From Amycolatopsis albispora (GTDB lineage Bacteria; Actinomycetota; Actinomycetes; Mycobacteriales; Pseudonocardiaceae), in the NCBI RefSeq assembly GCF_003312875.1, contig NZ_CP015163.1, positions 1,674,001 through 1,738,000 of the forward strand: a stretch of DNA of 64,000 nt, given 5' to 3'. Position numbers and translations under genes: made by a program. The notes beneath the pieces are model-generated. The model did no database searches, was not told where the DNA came from, and was given only the letters and a program-made list of their open reading frames with translations. Positions 1-33,237 of the stretch are shown here, piece by piece. Within the stretch, counting starts at the first letter, position 1, and each line of letters starts with the position of its first letter.

Positions 1-2
1 TC

Positions 3-2071
3 GACGCGCCCGCCACCCCGGCGGCGACCGCGGCGGCCGACGACGAGTTCTGGTCCGCCGTCGAACGCGGTGACCTCGACGAACTGACCGGAGCACTGCG
101 GGTCAACGGCGCGGACCCACGCGACGCGCTGAGTGAACTGCTGCCGTTCCTCGCGGACTGGCGCCGCAACCGGCAGGTCCAATCCACTGTGGACAGCTGG
201 CGGTACCGGGTCCGCTGGCGGCCGGTTCGCGCGGAGCCGCCCGAGCCGGGACGCCGGATCGCCGTGGTCCCGTCCGGGTTCGCCGACGACCCGTGGGTGT
301 CCGCCTGCGTCCGCGGCCTCGCGAACCACGGCGAGCTGACCACGGTGGAGCACGACGGCCGGTTCGCGGAACGCTTCCGCGAGGCGCTGGCGGACGGCCC
401 GGTGAGCGCCGTGGTCTCGCTGCTCGCCGCCGACGAGCACACCGGTTTCGCCAACACCCTCGGCCTGGTGCAACTGCTCGGTGAGCTGGGCGCACCGGCC
501 CCGATCTGGGCGGTGACCCGGTCCGCGGTTTCGGCCGGGCACCGGGACCCGGTGCGCAATCCCCGGCAGGCGCTGGTCTGGGGCTTCGGCCGGGTGGTCG
601 GCCTCGAACACCCCGACCGCTGGGGCGGGCTCATCGACCTCCCGGACGTGCTCGACGAACGGTCCATCGAACTCGCGCTCGGCGCTCCGGCACCCGAGGA
701 CCAGGTGGCCGTCCGCGGTGGCCGGCTGCTCGCCCGCCGCCTCGTCCGCGCTCCACTGGACCAGGGTGCCGCCCGCCGCGACTGGCGTCCGGCGGGCACC
801 TCGCTCATCACCGGTGGCACCGGCGCGCTCGGCGCCCAGGTCGCTCGCTGGCTCGCCCGCAGTGGTGCCGAGCACCTGCTGCTGGTCAGCCGCCGCGGTC
901 CGGCGGCGCCGGGAGCCGGGGAACTCGAAGCCGAGCTGACCGGGCTCGGCGCGAAGGTCACCATCGCCTCGTGCGACGTCTCGGACCGCGAGGCACTGGC
1001 GGATCTGCTCGGCTCGATCCCGGCGGAGCAGCCGCTGACCGGGATCTTCCACACCGCCGCCGTTCTCGACGACGCGATGGTGGACGCGCTCACCCCCGGA
1101 CAGCTCGGCCACGCGCTGAGCGTCAAGGCGGACGCGGCCGTCCACCTGCACGAGCTGACCAAGGACGCCGACCTCTCCGCGTTCGTGTTGTTCTCCTCCA
1201 CGGCGGGCACGTTCGGCGCCGCCGGGCAGGGGAACTACGCGCCGGGCAACGCTTTCCTGGACGCCTTCGCGCATTGGCGGCGGGCACAGGGCTTGCCGGC
1301 GACCTCGGTCGCCTGGGGTGCGTGGGCCGACGGTGGCATGGCCGAACTGTCCTCGGTCGGGGAGGTCCTGCGCCGTCACGGCGTGCCCGCGATGGCCCCG
1401 GACCTCGCCACGACCGCGCTGCGGCAGGCCCTCGAAACCGGCGAAACCGCACTGGTGGTGGCCGACATCGAGTGGGAGCGGTTCGCCGTCGCCTTCACCG
1501 CGACCAGGCCCGCGCCCGCGCTCGACGAGATCCCGGAGGTCCGCGAACTCGCCGAAGCGACCGCCGAGCGCGGCACCGAGCAGACCGCACCACTGGTGGA
1601 GCGCCTGGCGTCGGCGTCCGCGGCCGAGCGCGACCGGCTGCTGCTGGAGGCGGTGCGGGAGAACGTGGCCGCCGTGCTCGGTTACGCCACCCCCGGCGAG
1701 CTCGCCGTCACCCGGCCGTTCACCGAACTCGGCTTCGACTCGGTGACCGCGGTGGAGATCCGCAACCGGCTGAACCGCGTGACCGGGCTCCGGCTGCCCG
1801 CGACGCTGGTCTTCAACCACCAGACCCCGGCGGCACTGGCGCGGTTCCTGCGCACCGAACTGGCGCCCGCCGCCTCGCCCGTACCCGCCGAGCTGGACAG
1901 GCTCGAAGCGGCGCTCGGTGACGGCAGCGATGTCGATCCAGCAGTCGTCACGCGGCTGCGTGCCCTGCTGCACCGGTGCGAAGGCCCGCCACCCGAAGAC
2001 GACGAGTTCCTGGAGTCCGCGTCCGAAGAGGACATCTTCGCAATCATCGATCAAGAGCTCGGCAGGTCCTG

Positions 2072-2072
<1 letters not shown>
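3..2072 (+). CDS. Type I modular PKS, 3' part only: KR(B2)-ACP (5' truncated by window)
   Basis: The open frame runs in from the left window edge, so the KS and AT of this module lie outside. Visible in order are the KR structural subdomain (about residues 20-250 of the visible part), a catalytic KR from about residue 264 (TGGTGALG cofactor loop, LDD motif in AAVLDDAM, Ser in LFSST, Tyr in NYAPGN), and an ACP with the phosphopantetheine Ser in LGFDS (Ser about 580). A C-terminal docking tail ends in an acidic IIDQELG segment. LDD marks a B-type ketoreductase. The Pro two residues after the catalytic Tyr is the published B2 signature, predicting an epimerised alpha-substituent and a D-hydroxyl. 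This is the first of six consecutive PKS genes; its TGA shares one base with the next ATG, so translation is coupled. There is no DH or ER, so the beta-carbon stays a hydroxyl. The AT specificity cannot be seen. Confidence 0.95.
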
Positions 2073-12243
<10,171 letters not shown>

Positions 12244-12248
12244 GAGCC

Positions 12249-15200
12249 ATGGCCAACGAGGAGAAGCTCCGCGAATACCTCAAGCGGGTTTCCGGTGAGC
12301 TGCACGAAGCCCGGCTGACGATTCGCGAGCTGGAGGAACGGGACCGCGAGCCGGTCGCCATTGTCGGCATGGCCTGCCGGTTCCCCGGCGGGATCGGCAC
12401 GCCGGACGAGCTGTGGTCGCTGCTGGCCGCCGGCGGTGACGTGATCTCCGGCTTCCCGGAGGACCGGGGCTGGACGGCCGGGCACACCGAGCAAAGCGTG
12501 GTGCACCAGGGCGGTTTCCTCGACGACGCCGCCGGGTTCGACGCGGCGTTCTTCGGCATCTCGCCGCGGGAGGCGCTGGCGATGGACCCGCAGCAGCGGC
12601 TGCTGCTGGAGACGTCGTGGCATGCCTTCGAGGACGCGGGCATCGACCCGGCGACGCTGCGCGGCAGCCGGACCGGCGTGTTCGCGGGCCTGATGCACAA
12701 CGACTACAGCTCGCTCGCCCCCGCCGACGCGGCCGGGCTCGAAGAACTGCAGGGCTACCTGGGCAACGGCAGCGCGGGCAGCGTGGCGTCCGGCCGGGTG
12801 GCGTACGTGTTCGGGCTGGAGGGCCCGGCCGTGACGGTGGACACCGCGTGCTCGTCTTCGCTGGTCGCGTTGCACTGGGCGGCCCGGTCGCTGCGCTCGG
12901 GCGAATGCTCGCTCGCGCTGGCCGGTGGGGTGACGGTGATGGCCACCCCGGGCACGTTCCTGGAGTTCAGCCGTCAGCGCGGGCTGGCGGCCGACGGCCG
13001 GTGCAAGCCGTTCGCGGCGGCGGCCGACGGCACGGGCTGGTCCGAGGGTGTGGGCATGTTGCTGATCGAGCGGCTGTCCGACGCCCGGCGGAACGGCCAC
13101 CGGGTGCTGGCGCTGGTCCGCGGCTCGGCGGTCAACTCCGATGGTGCTTCGAACGGGTTGACCGCGCCGAACGGGCCGTCGCAGGAGCGGGTCATCCGGC
13201 AGGCGCTCGCCCAGGCGCGCCTGACCCCGGACGAGGTCGACGCCGTGGAGGCACACGGCACGGGCACCACCCTGGGCGATCCGATCGAGGCACAGGCCTT
13301 GCTGGCGACTTACGGCCAAGGGCGCGAACAGCCGCTGCGGCTGGGGTCGGTGAAGTCGAACCTCGGGCACACGCAGGCCGCCGCGGGCGTGGCGGGTGTG
13401 CTCAAGATGGTGCTGGCGATGCGTCACGGCTTGCTGCCCCAGACGCTGCACGTGGACGAACCGACGCCGCATGTGGACTGGGCCAGTGGTGCGGTTTCGC
13501 TGCTGACCGAGCCGGTGCCGTGGCCGGAAACCGGCAGGCCGCGCCGGGCGGGTGTGTCCGGTTTCGGCGTCAGCGGCACCAACGCCCACGTCATCCTGGA
13601 ACAGGCTCCGGCGGCGGACGGCGGAGAGACCGGTGAGCCGTCGCCCGGATTGATCCCGTGGATCGTCTCCGCTCGCGGGCAGGAAGCGCTGCGGGCTCAG
13701 GCGGACCGCCTTCAGTCCGTTGTGGACGGCGCGGACCCGGCTGCCGTCGCCCGCTCGCTGGTGACCAAGCGTTCGGTGCACGAGCACCGTGCGATGGTGC
13801 TCGGCGCCGACCGTGACGAGTTGATGCGCGGCCTGGCCGAAGTGGCCGCCGGTTCCGCGGAGATCAGCGGCCGCGCACGCACGGGTGCGGAGATCGCCTT
13901 TGTCTTCCCCGGTCAGGGTGCGCAGTGGGCGGGCATGGCGGTGGAGTTGCTGGAGCTGCCGGTTTTTGCGGGGTCGATGGCGGCGTGTGCGGAGGCGTTG
14001 TCGCCGTTTGTCGAGTGGTCGTTGCTGGATGCGGTGGCGGATGAAGGTCTGCTGGAGCGGGTTGATGTGGTGCAGCCCGTGTTGTGGGCGGTGATGGTGT
14101 CGCTGGCCGAGTTGTGGCGGTCGTTTGGGGTTGAGCCCGCTGCGGTGGTGGGGCATTCGCAGGGTGAGATCGCGGCCGCGTGTGTCGCGGGTGCGTTGTC
14201 GCTTGAGGACGGTGCGAAGGTGGTCGCCCTGCGCAGCCGGGCGTTGCTGAAGCTGTCCGGTGCGGGTGGCATGCTGTCGATGGCCGCTCCGGTGGACGAA
14301 GTCCGGGCGCGGATCGGCGATCGGGCGCACGTCGCCGCGGTGAACGGGCCCGAATCCGTGGTGGTCTCCGGCACCCCCGAGGTGCTCGACGAACTCGCCG
14401 CCGAGGCGACGGGGATCCGGGTGAAGCGGCTCCCGGTCGACTACGCCTCCCACTCGCCGCAGGTCGAGTCCCTCCGCGAACACCTGCTGGAGGTGCTGTC
14501 CGGAATCCAGCCGTCGGCCGCGCGCCTTCCCTTCTGCTCGGCTGTGACCGGGGATTTCCTCGACACGACGACGCTGGACGCCGAGTACTGGTACCAGAAC
14601 CTGCGTGAGCCGGTCCGGTTCGACCAGGCCGTCGCGCGGGCAGGCAAACCGGTGTTCATCGAGGTCAGCCCGCATCCTGTGCTCACCGCCGCGATCGAGG
14701 GAGCCGCCGTGGTGGGCACGCTCCGCCGGGGTGACGGCGGCCCGCGCCGCTTCCTCACCTCGCTGGGGGAAGCGTGGGTCGCCGGAGCGCCGGTCGACTG
14801 GACGCGCTCGCTCCCGGACGGGCCCACCATCGACCTGCCCGGCTACGCCTTCCAGCACACCCGGTTCTGGCTCGACCCCGGTTCCGCCGCGGGCGATCTC
14901 ACCGCGGTCGGCCTGGAGCCGGTCGAGCACCCGGTGTTCGGTGCGCTCACGCGGCTAGCGGACGGCGGGTTGGTGCTGAGCGGCCGCCTCGGGCTGGAGT
15001 CCCACCCCTGGCTCGCCGATCGGGTGGTGCTCGGCACCGTGCTGGTCCCGGAAGCGTTGTTCGCCGAGGCCGCGGTGCTGGCGGCCGACCAGGCGGGATA
15101 CGACGTCGTCGAGGAACTGCTCCCGCGGACACCGCTGGTGCTTCCCACCGAGGGCGCGCTCCGGCTCCAGCTGACCGTTGATGCTGCCGGGCGGTTCGCG

Positions 15201-16220
15201 GTCCATTCCCTGGCCGACGGTCCGGAGTGGACCTGCCACGCGACCGGAACCCTGGCACACAGCACAGAACCGGCCGCCGGCCCCGGGCTGCCGTGGCCAC
15301 CGGCGAACGCGACCGCGGTCGATGTGGGCGAGTTCTACGATCGTCTCGCCGAGCGCGGCCGGGAGTACGGTCCGGCGTTCCGCGGCGTGCGGAACCTGTG
15401 GGAGCACGATGGAGAGACCTTCGTCGAAGCAGAACTGCCCACGGAAAGCGCGGAAAACTACGCCCTGCACCCGGCCCTGCTCGACGCTGTGTTCCAGACC
15501 GGGACCGACGCCCTCGCTTTCCGCGGCCTGACCCTGCACGTTTCGGGCGCCACCTCCCTCCGGGCCCGGATCTCCGCGGAGTCCGTGCTGATCACCGACA
15601 ACACGGGCACCACGGTCGCGACGATCGAAGCGTGTGACCGCGTACCGCTCGCGGAAGCCGAGGTCCGGGCCGCGGCCGAGCGGGTCCGGGCCGGGAAGGC
15701 GGTGGTCCGCCCAGTGCCCACCCGGGCGCGGGCGAGCACCACCTCGCTGGCCGAACGGCTGGCCACCGCCGGCGAACCCGGGGAAGTGGTGCTGGACCTC
15801 GTGCGCGAGCACGTGGCCGCGGTGCTGGGCCACGATTCCCCCGAGTCGGTCGAACCCGGACTGCCGTTCTCCGACCTCGGCTTCGACTCGCTGACCGCGG
15901 TCGACCTGCGCAACCGGCTCGGCGCGGCCACCGGGTTGCGTCTGCCCGCGTCGCTGGCCTTCAACCACCCGACCCCGGCGGCGCTGGCCGCGCACCTGCA
16001 CGCCCGGCTGCGGCCGGACGGGGCACGTGATCTCGAGGCCGAGTTCGACGCGCTGACCGTGGAACTGGCGGGGCTGCCGCCGGATTCCGGCCCGCGGGTG
16101 CGGGTGCTCGCCCGGCTGCGGGAAGTGCTGGCCGAGCACGACGGCCCGCCACCCGGCCACGACCTCGATTCCGCCACCGACGACGAACTGTTCGACCTCG
16201 TCGACAACCACCTCGGCTGA
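12249..16220 (+). CDS. Type I modular PKS, one module: KS-AT(methylmalonyl)-DH(inactive)-ACP, no KR
   Basis: A 1323-aa module. It has an N-terminal docking coiled coil, KS Cys about 201, AT Ser about 637 (GHSQG) and YASH about 732 (methylmalonyl). A DH fold follows, but the catalytic His of the HxxxGxxxxP motif is Arg (about 925, [12 protein letters not shown]); the partner Asp (about 1079) is kept. After the DH the sequence runs within some 50 residues straight into the ACP (Ser about 1214, LGFDS), with no Rossmann glycine loop, so the KR has been lost. The module should leave a beta-ketone. The KS also lacks the usual [10 protein letters not shown] loop after DRGW. ATG follows the previous stop by five bases. 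The AT tract 13945-14240 has the same T-rich codon usage as the upstream gene. The docking tail ends [13 protein letters not shown]. Confidence 0.96.
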   Translation: MANEEKLREYLKRVSGELHEARLTIRELEERDREPVAIVGMACRFPGGIGTPDELWSLLAAGGDVISGFPEDRGWTAGHTEQSVVHQGGFLDDAAGFDAAFFGISPREALAMDPQQRLLLETSWHAFEDAGIDPATLRGSRTGVFAGLMHNDYSSLAPADAAGLEELQGYLGNGSAGSVASGRVAYVFGLEGPAVTVDTACSSSLVALHWAARSLRSGECSLALAGGVTVMATPGTFLEFSRQRGLAADGRCKPFAAAADGTGWSEGVGMLLIERLSDARRNGHRVLALVRGSAVNSDGASNGLTAPNGPSQERVIRQALAQARLTPDEVDAVEAHGTGTTLGDPIEAQALLATYGQGREQPLRLGSVKSNLGHTQAAAGVAGVLKMVLAMRHGLLPQTLHVDEPTPHVDWASGAVSLLTEPVPWPETGRPRRAGVSGFGVSGTNAHVILEQAPAADGGETGEPSPGLIPWIVSARGQEALRAQADRLQSVVDGADPAAVARSLVTKRSVHEHRAMVLGADRDELMRGLAEVAAGSAEISGRARTGAEIAFVFPGQGAQWAGMAVELLELPVFAGSMAACAEALSPFVEWSLLDAVADEGLLERVDVVQPVLWAVMVSLAELWRSFGVEPAAVVGHSQGEIAAACVAGALSLEDGAKVVALRSRALLKLSGAGGMLSMAAPVDEVRARIGDRAHVAAVNGPESVVVSGTPEVLDELAAEATGIRVKRLPVDYASHSPQVESLREHLLEVLSGIQPSAARLPFCSAVTGDFLDTTTLDAEYWYQNLREPVRFDQAVARAGKPVFIEVSPHPVLTAAIEGAAVVGTLRRGDGGPRRFLTSLGEAWVAGAPVDWTRSLPDGPTIDLPGYAFQHTRFWLDPGSAAGDLTAVGLEPVEHPVFGALTRLADGGLVLSGRLGLESHPWLADRVVLGTVLVPEALFAEAAVLAADQAGYDVVEELLPRTPLVLPTEGALRLQLTVDAAGRFAVHSLADGPEWTCHATGTLAHSTEPAAGPGLPWPPANATAVDVGEFYDRLAERGREYGPAFRGVRNLWEHDGETFVEAELPTESAENYALHPALLDAVFQTGTDALAFRGLTLHVSGATSLRARISAESVLITDNTGTTVATIEACDRVPLAEAEVRAAAERVRAGKAVVRPVPTRARASTTSLAERLATAGEPGEVVLDLVREHVAAVLGHDSPESVEPGLPFSDLGFDSLTAVDLRNRLGAATGLRLPASLAFNHPTPAALAAHLHARLRPDGARDLEAEFDALTVELAGLPPDSGPRVRVLARLREVLAEHDGPPPGHDLDSATDDELFDLVDNHLG

Positions 16221-16243
16221 CGCCGAGCTGAGGAGTGAACCCC

Positions 16244-27333
<11,090 letters not shown>

Positions 27334-27334
<1 letters not shown>

Positions 27335-30300
27335 TGAGCACCGAAGAGAAGCTGCGCGGTTACCTCAGGCGGGTGGTCGCCGATCTGGAGCAGACCCGGC
27401 AGCGCCTGCTCGACGCCGAGTCACGCGACGCCGAACCGGTCGCCATCATCGGCATGGCCTGCCGGTTCCCGGGTGGCGTCAGCTCACCGGACGAGCTGTG
27501 GGACCTGGTCGCCACCGGCGGGGACGCGATCTCCCCGTTGCCGGAGGACCGCGGCTGGGACCTGGAATCGCTCTACGACCCGGATCCCGACCGTCCCGGC
27601 AAGAGCTACGCACGCGAAGGCGGTTTCCTCACCGGCGCGGGCGAGTTCGACCCGCAGTTCTTCGGCATCTCACCACGTGAGGCGCTGGCGATGGACCCGC
27701 AGCAGCGGCTGCTGCTGGAGGCGTCCTGGGAAGCCATCGAGCGGGCGGGTGTCTCGCCGGATTCCTTGCAGGGCACGCGGACGGGCGTGTTCGCCGGAGC
27801 CAGCGGGCAGGACTACGCGACCCTGCTGGCGGGCAATCCCGCCGGGCTCGACGGTTACGTCCTGACCGGCAACGCCTCCAGCGTGACCTCCGGGCGGATC
27901 GCCTACGTGCTCGGCCTGGAAGGCCCCGCGCTGACCGTGGACACCGCGTGCTCGTCGTCACTGGTGGCGCTGCATCTGGCCTGCCAGTCGCTGCGCGCGG
28001 GCGACAGCACGCTCGCGCTGGCCGGTGGGGTGACGGTGATGTCCATGCCGTCCACCTTCGTGGAGTTCTCCCGGCAGCGCGGGCTGGCCGCGGACGGCCG
28101 GTGCAAGGCGTTCTCGGCACGGGCGGACGGCATGGGCGCCGCGGAAGGCGTCGGTGTGCTGCTGGTGGAGCGGCTGGCGGACGCCCGCCGGAACGGGCAT
28201 CCGGTGCTGGCCGTGGTGCGGGGTTCGGCGGCCAACTCCGACGGCGCCTCGAACGGCCTGACCGCGCCGAACGGGCCGTCGCAGGAGCGGGTGATCCGGC
28301 AGGCGCTGGCCAACGCCCGCCTCCCGGCCGCCGACATCGACGTGATCGAGGCACACGGCACGGGCACCAGGCTCGGCGACCCGATCGAGGCGCAGGCGCT
28401 GCTGGCCACCTACGGCCGCAACCGGCGGGCGGACCGGCCGGTGCTGCTCGGCTCGGTGAAGTCGAACATCGGCCACACGCAGGCGGCGGCGGGCGTGGCC
28501 GGGGTGATCAAGATGGTCCAGGCCATGCGGCACGGCCTGGTGCCCAAGACCCTGCACGCCGAGGAGCGGACCGCCGAGGTGGACTGGTCCTCCGGTGCGG
28601 TCGAGCCGGTGACCGAGGCGGTGCCGTGGCCGGAGGCCGGCCGGCCACGCCGGGCCGCGGTGTCCTCGTTCGGCATCAGCGGCACCAACGTGCACGTGAT
28701 CCTGGAGCAGGCACCCGAACCGGAAGCGCCGGTGGAGCCGGGCGAGCCACCCGAGGTGATCCCGTGGGTGCTGTCCGGGCGCACCGAAACCGCGCTGCGG
28801 GCGCAGGCCGGACGGCTGCTGGCCGTCGTGGAGGACCGGCCGGACCTGGACGCGGCCGACCTCGGCTGGTCACTGCTGACCACCCGGTCGGTGCACGAGC
28901 ACCGCGCGGTGGTGCTCGGCCGCAAGCAGGACGAACTGCTCGCGGGCCTGCGTGCGCTGGCGGGCGGCACCACCGCGCCCGGACTGGTCACCGGCCGGGC
29001 CGGCATCGGCACGGCACCGGTTTTTGTCTTCCCCGGCCAGGGTGCGCAATGGGCGGGCATGGCGGTGGAACTGAGGGATTCCGCACCCGTGTTCGCCGAG
29101 CACCTGCGTACCTGTGGCGAGGCGCTGGCGCCGCACACCGACTGGCGCCTGGCCGACGTGCTGGCCGATCCCGTCCTGCTGGAGCGGGTCGATGTGGTCC
29201 AGCCGGCGCTGTGGGCGGTGATGGTTTCGCTGGCCGGGCTGTGGCGCTCGTTCGGCGTCGAACCCTCCGCGGTGGCCGGGCATTCGCAGGGTGAGATCGC
29301 CGCGGCCTGCGTCTCCGGTGCGCTGTCCATTGAGGACGCCGCGCGGATCGTCGCGCTGCGCAGCCGCGCGCTGGCGGAAACGCTGGCGGGCCGCGGTGGC
29401 ATGGTTTCCGTTGCGCTGACCGAGGAACAGGTGCGCGAGCGCATCCGGCCCTGGGACGGGCGGATCGGGCTCGCCGCGGTGAACGGGCCCGCGTCGGTGG
29501 TGGTGTCCGGTGAGCCTGGCGCACTGGACGAACTGCTGGCCGCCTGTGAAAGCAACGGTGTGCGCGCCAAGCGCATCCCGGTCGACTACGCCTCCCATTC
29601 GGCACAGGTCGAGGCCATTCGTGAGGAACTGCACCGCGTGCTCGACGGCATCCGGCCCGAGACGGCCCGAATCCCGTTCTGCTCGACGGTCACCGGCGGC
29701 TTTCTCGACACCGCGGAACTGGGCGCCGGATACTGGTACCGGAACCTGCGTGAACCGGTGCGGTTCGGTGAAGTGACCCGGCTGCTGCTCGACGAGGGCC
29801 ACGACGCCTTTGTCGAGATGAGCCCGCATCCGGTGGTCGGCTTCGGCATCCAGGAATCACTGGACGCCACCGGAAGCGACGCGGCGGTGGTCGCGACCCT
29901 GCGCCGTGACGACGGCGGAATGGTCCGGTTCCTGACTTCGCTCGCCGAGGCGTACGTCCGCGGTGTCGAGGTGGACTGGCGGCCGCTGTTCAACGGTGCC
30001 CGCCGCGTGGACCTGCCCACCTACGCCTTCCAGCGCCGGAACTTCTGGCTCGACGGGAAACCCGCGACCACGGGCGACGCGACCGCCATCGGGCTGGAGG
30101 CGCCGGAACACCCCCTGCTCGGTGCGATGGTCGGCCTCGCCGACGACGGGGGCTACCTCGCCACCGGTCAGCTGTCGCCGCAGTCGCACCCGTGGCTGGG
30201 GGAGCACCAGGTGCTCGACACGGTGCTCGTGCCCGGCGCCGCGTTGCTGGACCTGGTGTTGCACGCGGGCGCGCAGGCCGGTTGCCCGCGGGTCGGCGAG

Positions 30301-33219
30301 CTGACCTTGCAGACGCCCTTGGTGCTGTCCGAACGCACCACGGTGCAGCTCGCCGTGAGCGCGCCGGAGGACGGAAGCCGCCGGGTCACCCTGCATTCCC
30401 GTGCCACGCCGGACCAGCCGTGGACGCTGCACGCCACGGGCACGGTCTCCGGGCAGGAAGCCGCCGGCGACCTGCCGCGGTGGTCCACCGAGGACGCGGA
30501 GCCGGTCGACCTCACCGGCTTCTACGACGCACTGCACGACCACGGGTACCAGTACGGCCCGCTTTTCCAGGGCCTGCGTGCCGCGTGGCGGCAGGGCGGC
30601 GAGGTGCTGGCCGAGCTCGAACTGCCCGAGGGCACACCGGTGGACGGGTTCGGTGTGCATCCCGCGCTGCTCGACGCCGCCCTGCAGAGCATGGTGCTGG
30701 CCACCGGTGACGGCGACGGTGAGCCGCGCCTGCCGTTCCTGTGGAGCGGCGTCTCCCTGCACGCCACCGGCGCGACGAAGGTGCGGGCATGGCTCCGGCC
30801 CACCGGCCCGGAGTCGGTCGCGCTGACCGTCACCGATCCCGCCGGTCAGCCGGTGCTCACGGCGGACGGCCTCACGCTGCGCCCGATGCCGCGTGCGCAC
30901 CTGAGTACCGCCGAAGACCTCTACCGGGTCGAGTGGACGCCCGCGCCCGCGACGTCCGGGGCGTCGGTACCCGAGGTCGTGGTGCTGGAGCGACCTGACC
31001 GCGTCGACGCTTCCGCCGTGCGGTCGGCCGTCCACAATGTACTGGAACTGCTGCGGTCCCGGCTGCCTGGCGAGCGCAGGCTGGTCATCGTGACCAGGGG
31101 CGCGGTGGCCGTGCGTGCTGGTGAGGACGTCACCGACCTGGCTCACGCGGCCGCCTGGGGACTAGTGCGGTCGGCGCAGTCGGAGCACCCCGAGCGGTTC
31201 ACCCTCGTTGACCTCGACTCGGCGGAAGTCCCGCCCGAAGTGCTCACCAGCCCGGAACCGCAGCTGGCCGTGCGCGACGGGAAGCTTTACGTGCCCACGC
31301 TTTCCCGGTTTTCGCCGTCGGGCGAACCGGTGCGGTGGGCCGGGCGCGTGCTGATCACCGGTGCCAGCGGCGTGCTCGGCGGACTGGTCGCCCGGCACCT
31401 GGCCGAAACCGCCGAGGTGGCGGACTTGCTGCTGCTCAGCCGCAGCGGGTCCATACCGGACGGCCTCGCCGCCGAGCTGAACGAACGGGGTGTGCCCGTC
31501 ACGGTTGTCGCGTGCGACGTGGCCGACCGGGACGCACTCGCCGCGGTACTGGCGGACCAACCGGTGGACGCGGTGATCCACACCGCCGGGGTGCTCGACG
31601 ACGGCGTGATCGGGCAGCTCGACGGCGAACGGCTGGACCGGGTCCTGCGGCCGAAGGTCGACGGCGCCTGGAACCTGCACGAGCTGACCCGGGACCGGGA
31701 GCTTTCGGCGTTTGTCCTGTTCTCCTCGGCGGCGGCGACCCTGGGCGCTCCTGGCCAGGGCAACTACGCCGCGGCCAACGCCTTTCTCGACGCGCTCGCC
31801 GGGCATCGCGCGGCGAACGGGCTGCCCGCCGCCTCGCTGGCGTGGGGAATGTGGGCGCAGCGCAGTGGCATGACCGGGCAGCTGGACGACGGGCAGCGCC
31901 TGCGCATGAACCGCGGCGGTGTGCTCCCGCTGGACACCGAGCACGCGCTGCGGTTGTTCGACACGGCCGGCGGTGCCGGACCGGCCTCCGTGCCGGTGCG
32001 GCTCGACCTGCCCGCACTCCGCGCGCTGGCCAGGAACGAAGCACTGCCACCACTGATGCGCGGACTGGTGCCCGTCACACCGCGAGCGGCGGCCGTTCCG
32101 TCACGCTTGTCCACAAAGGACATGCCAGCGCTGGTGCGCGACCAGGCCGCCGACGTCCTGGGCTACGGCCGGCTGGACGGGACCGAGGCGGACCGGACCT
32201 TCAAGGAGCTGGGCTTCGACTCGATGACCGCGGTCGAACTGCGCAACCGCCTGAGCAAGGCGACCGGGTTGCGGCTGCCCGCCACGCTGGTCTTCGACCA
32301 CCCGACCCCGGACGCGCTGGCCGCGTACCTGACCACGGAAATGGAAAGTGGGGCAACAGAGCGGAACGAGCCGGGCGCGGGGCCGATCGCCTCCCTGTAC
32401 ACCGAGGCACTCAGGCTCGGCAAGCACGACGAGGCGTACGAAATGCTCCAGGTGGTTTCGCGGCTGCGTCCCTCGTTCGACGCCGCCGAGTTGCCGTCAC
32501 CGCCGGAGCCGCACCGCTTCGCCGACGGGGACACCGCACCGCAGCTGCTGTGCTTCCCGTCGTTCACCTCGGTCGCCGGTCCGCACGAGTACGCCGCGTT
32601 CGCCGCGCACTTCCGTGACCAGCGCCGGGTCTCCGTGCTGCCCGAGCCGGGATTCGTGGGCACGCAGGCACTACCGGCGTCGATCGAGGCGCTGGTCGGC
32701 ATGCAGGCCGAGGCCGTCCGGCGGTGCGCGGACGGTGAGCCGTTCGCGCTGGTCGGGCGGTCGGCCGCCGGACTGCTGGCCCACGCCGTGGCGTGGCGGC
32801 TCGAGCAGGACGGGCTGTTCCCGGCGGCGGTGGTGCTCATCGACACCTACGATCCCGCCGACCTCGCGCAGTCCCAGCTCGCCGGTGTCGCCGGGAACGC
32901 CGTGCTGGCCAGGGAAAGCGAGCACGACCTGCTCAACGACGTCCGGCTCGCGGCGATGGGCTGCTACCACCGCCTGTTCGCGCACTGGCGGCCGGAGCCG
33001 ATCCGGACGCCGACCCTGCTGGTGCGCGCGAGCAGTCCCTTCTCGGCGGAGCTGGCCGAGACCGCCGGCGAGCGGGGCTGGCAGTCCTCCTGGGCGCTGC
33101 CACATTCCACAGTGGACGTACCCGGCGATCACTTCACCATGTTGGAGGCGCATTCCGATTCGACCGCGCGCACCGTGCACGACTGGCTGCGGGAGCCGTC
33201 CGCTGCCGGAAATCCCTGA
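27334..33219 (+). CDS. Type I modular PKS, terminal module: KS-AT(methylmalonyl)-DH(altered)-KR(B1)-ACP-TE
   Basis: A 1961-aa chain-terminating protein. It has an N-terminal docking helix, KS Cys about 206, AT Ser about 651 (GHSQG) and YASH about 752 (methylmalonyl). The DH keeps the catalytic His (about 958) and Asp (about 1114), but the Gly of HxxxG is Asp (about 962, [10 protein letters not shown]), so activity is uncertain. The KR cofactor loop is near 1340, with LDD and Tyr about 1478 (B1). The ACP Ser is about 1630. The thioesterase (about 1690-1961) resembles macrolide-releasing TEs such as DEBS TE (SGPHEF-like AGPHEY, IDTYDP, GDHFTM), with Ser about 1810, Asp about 1837 and His about 1933. 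Its nucleophile elbow reads GRSAAG rather than GHSAGA. The ATG overlaps the previous TGA by one base. The TE makes this the last module; release as macrolactone or free acid cannot be decided from sequence. Confidence 0.97.
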
Positions 33220-33237
33220 CTACCCAAGGAGTTCGAA

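Noticed and set aside
16235..16243. GTG at 16235 as start of the bimodular PKS
   Set aside because: It overlaps the AGGAG ribosome site that serves the ATG at 16244.
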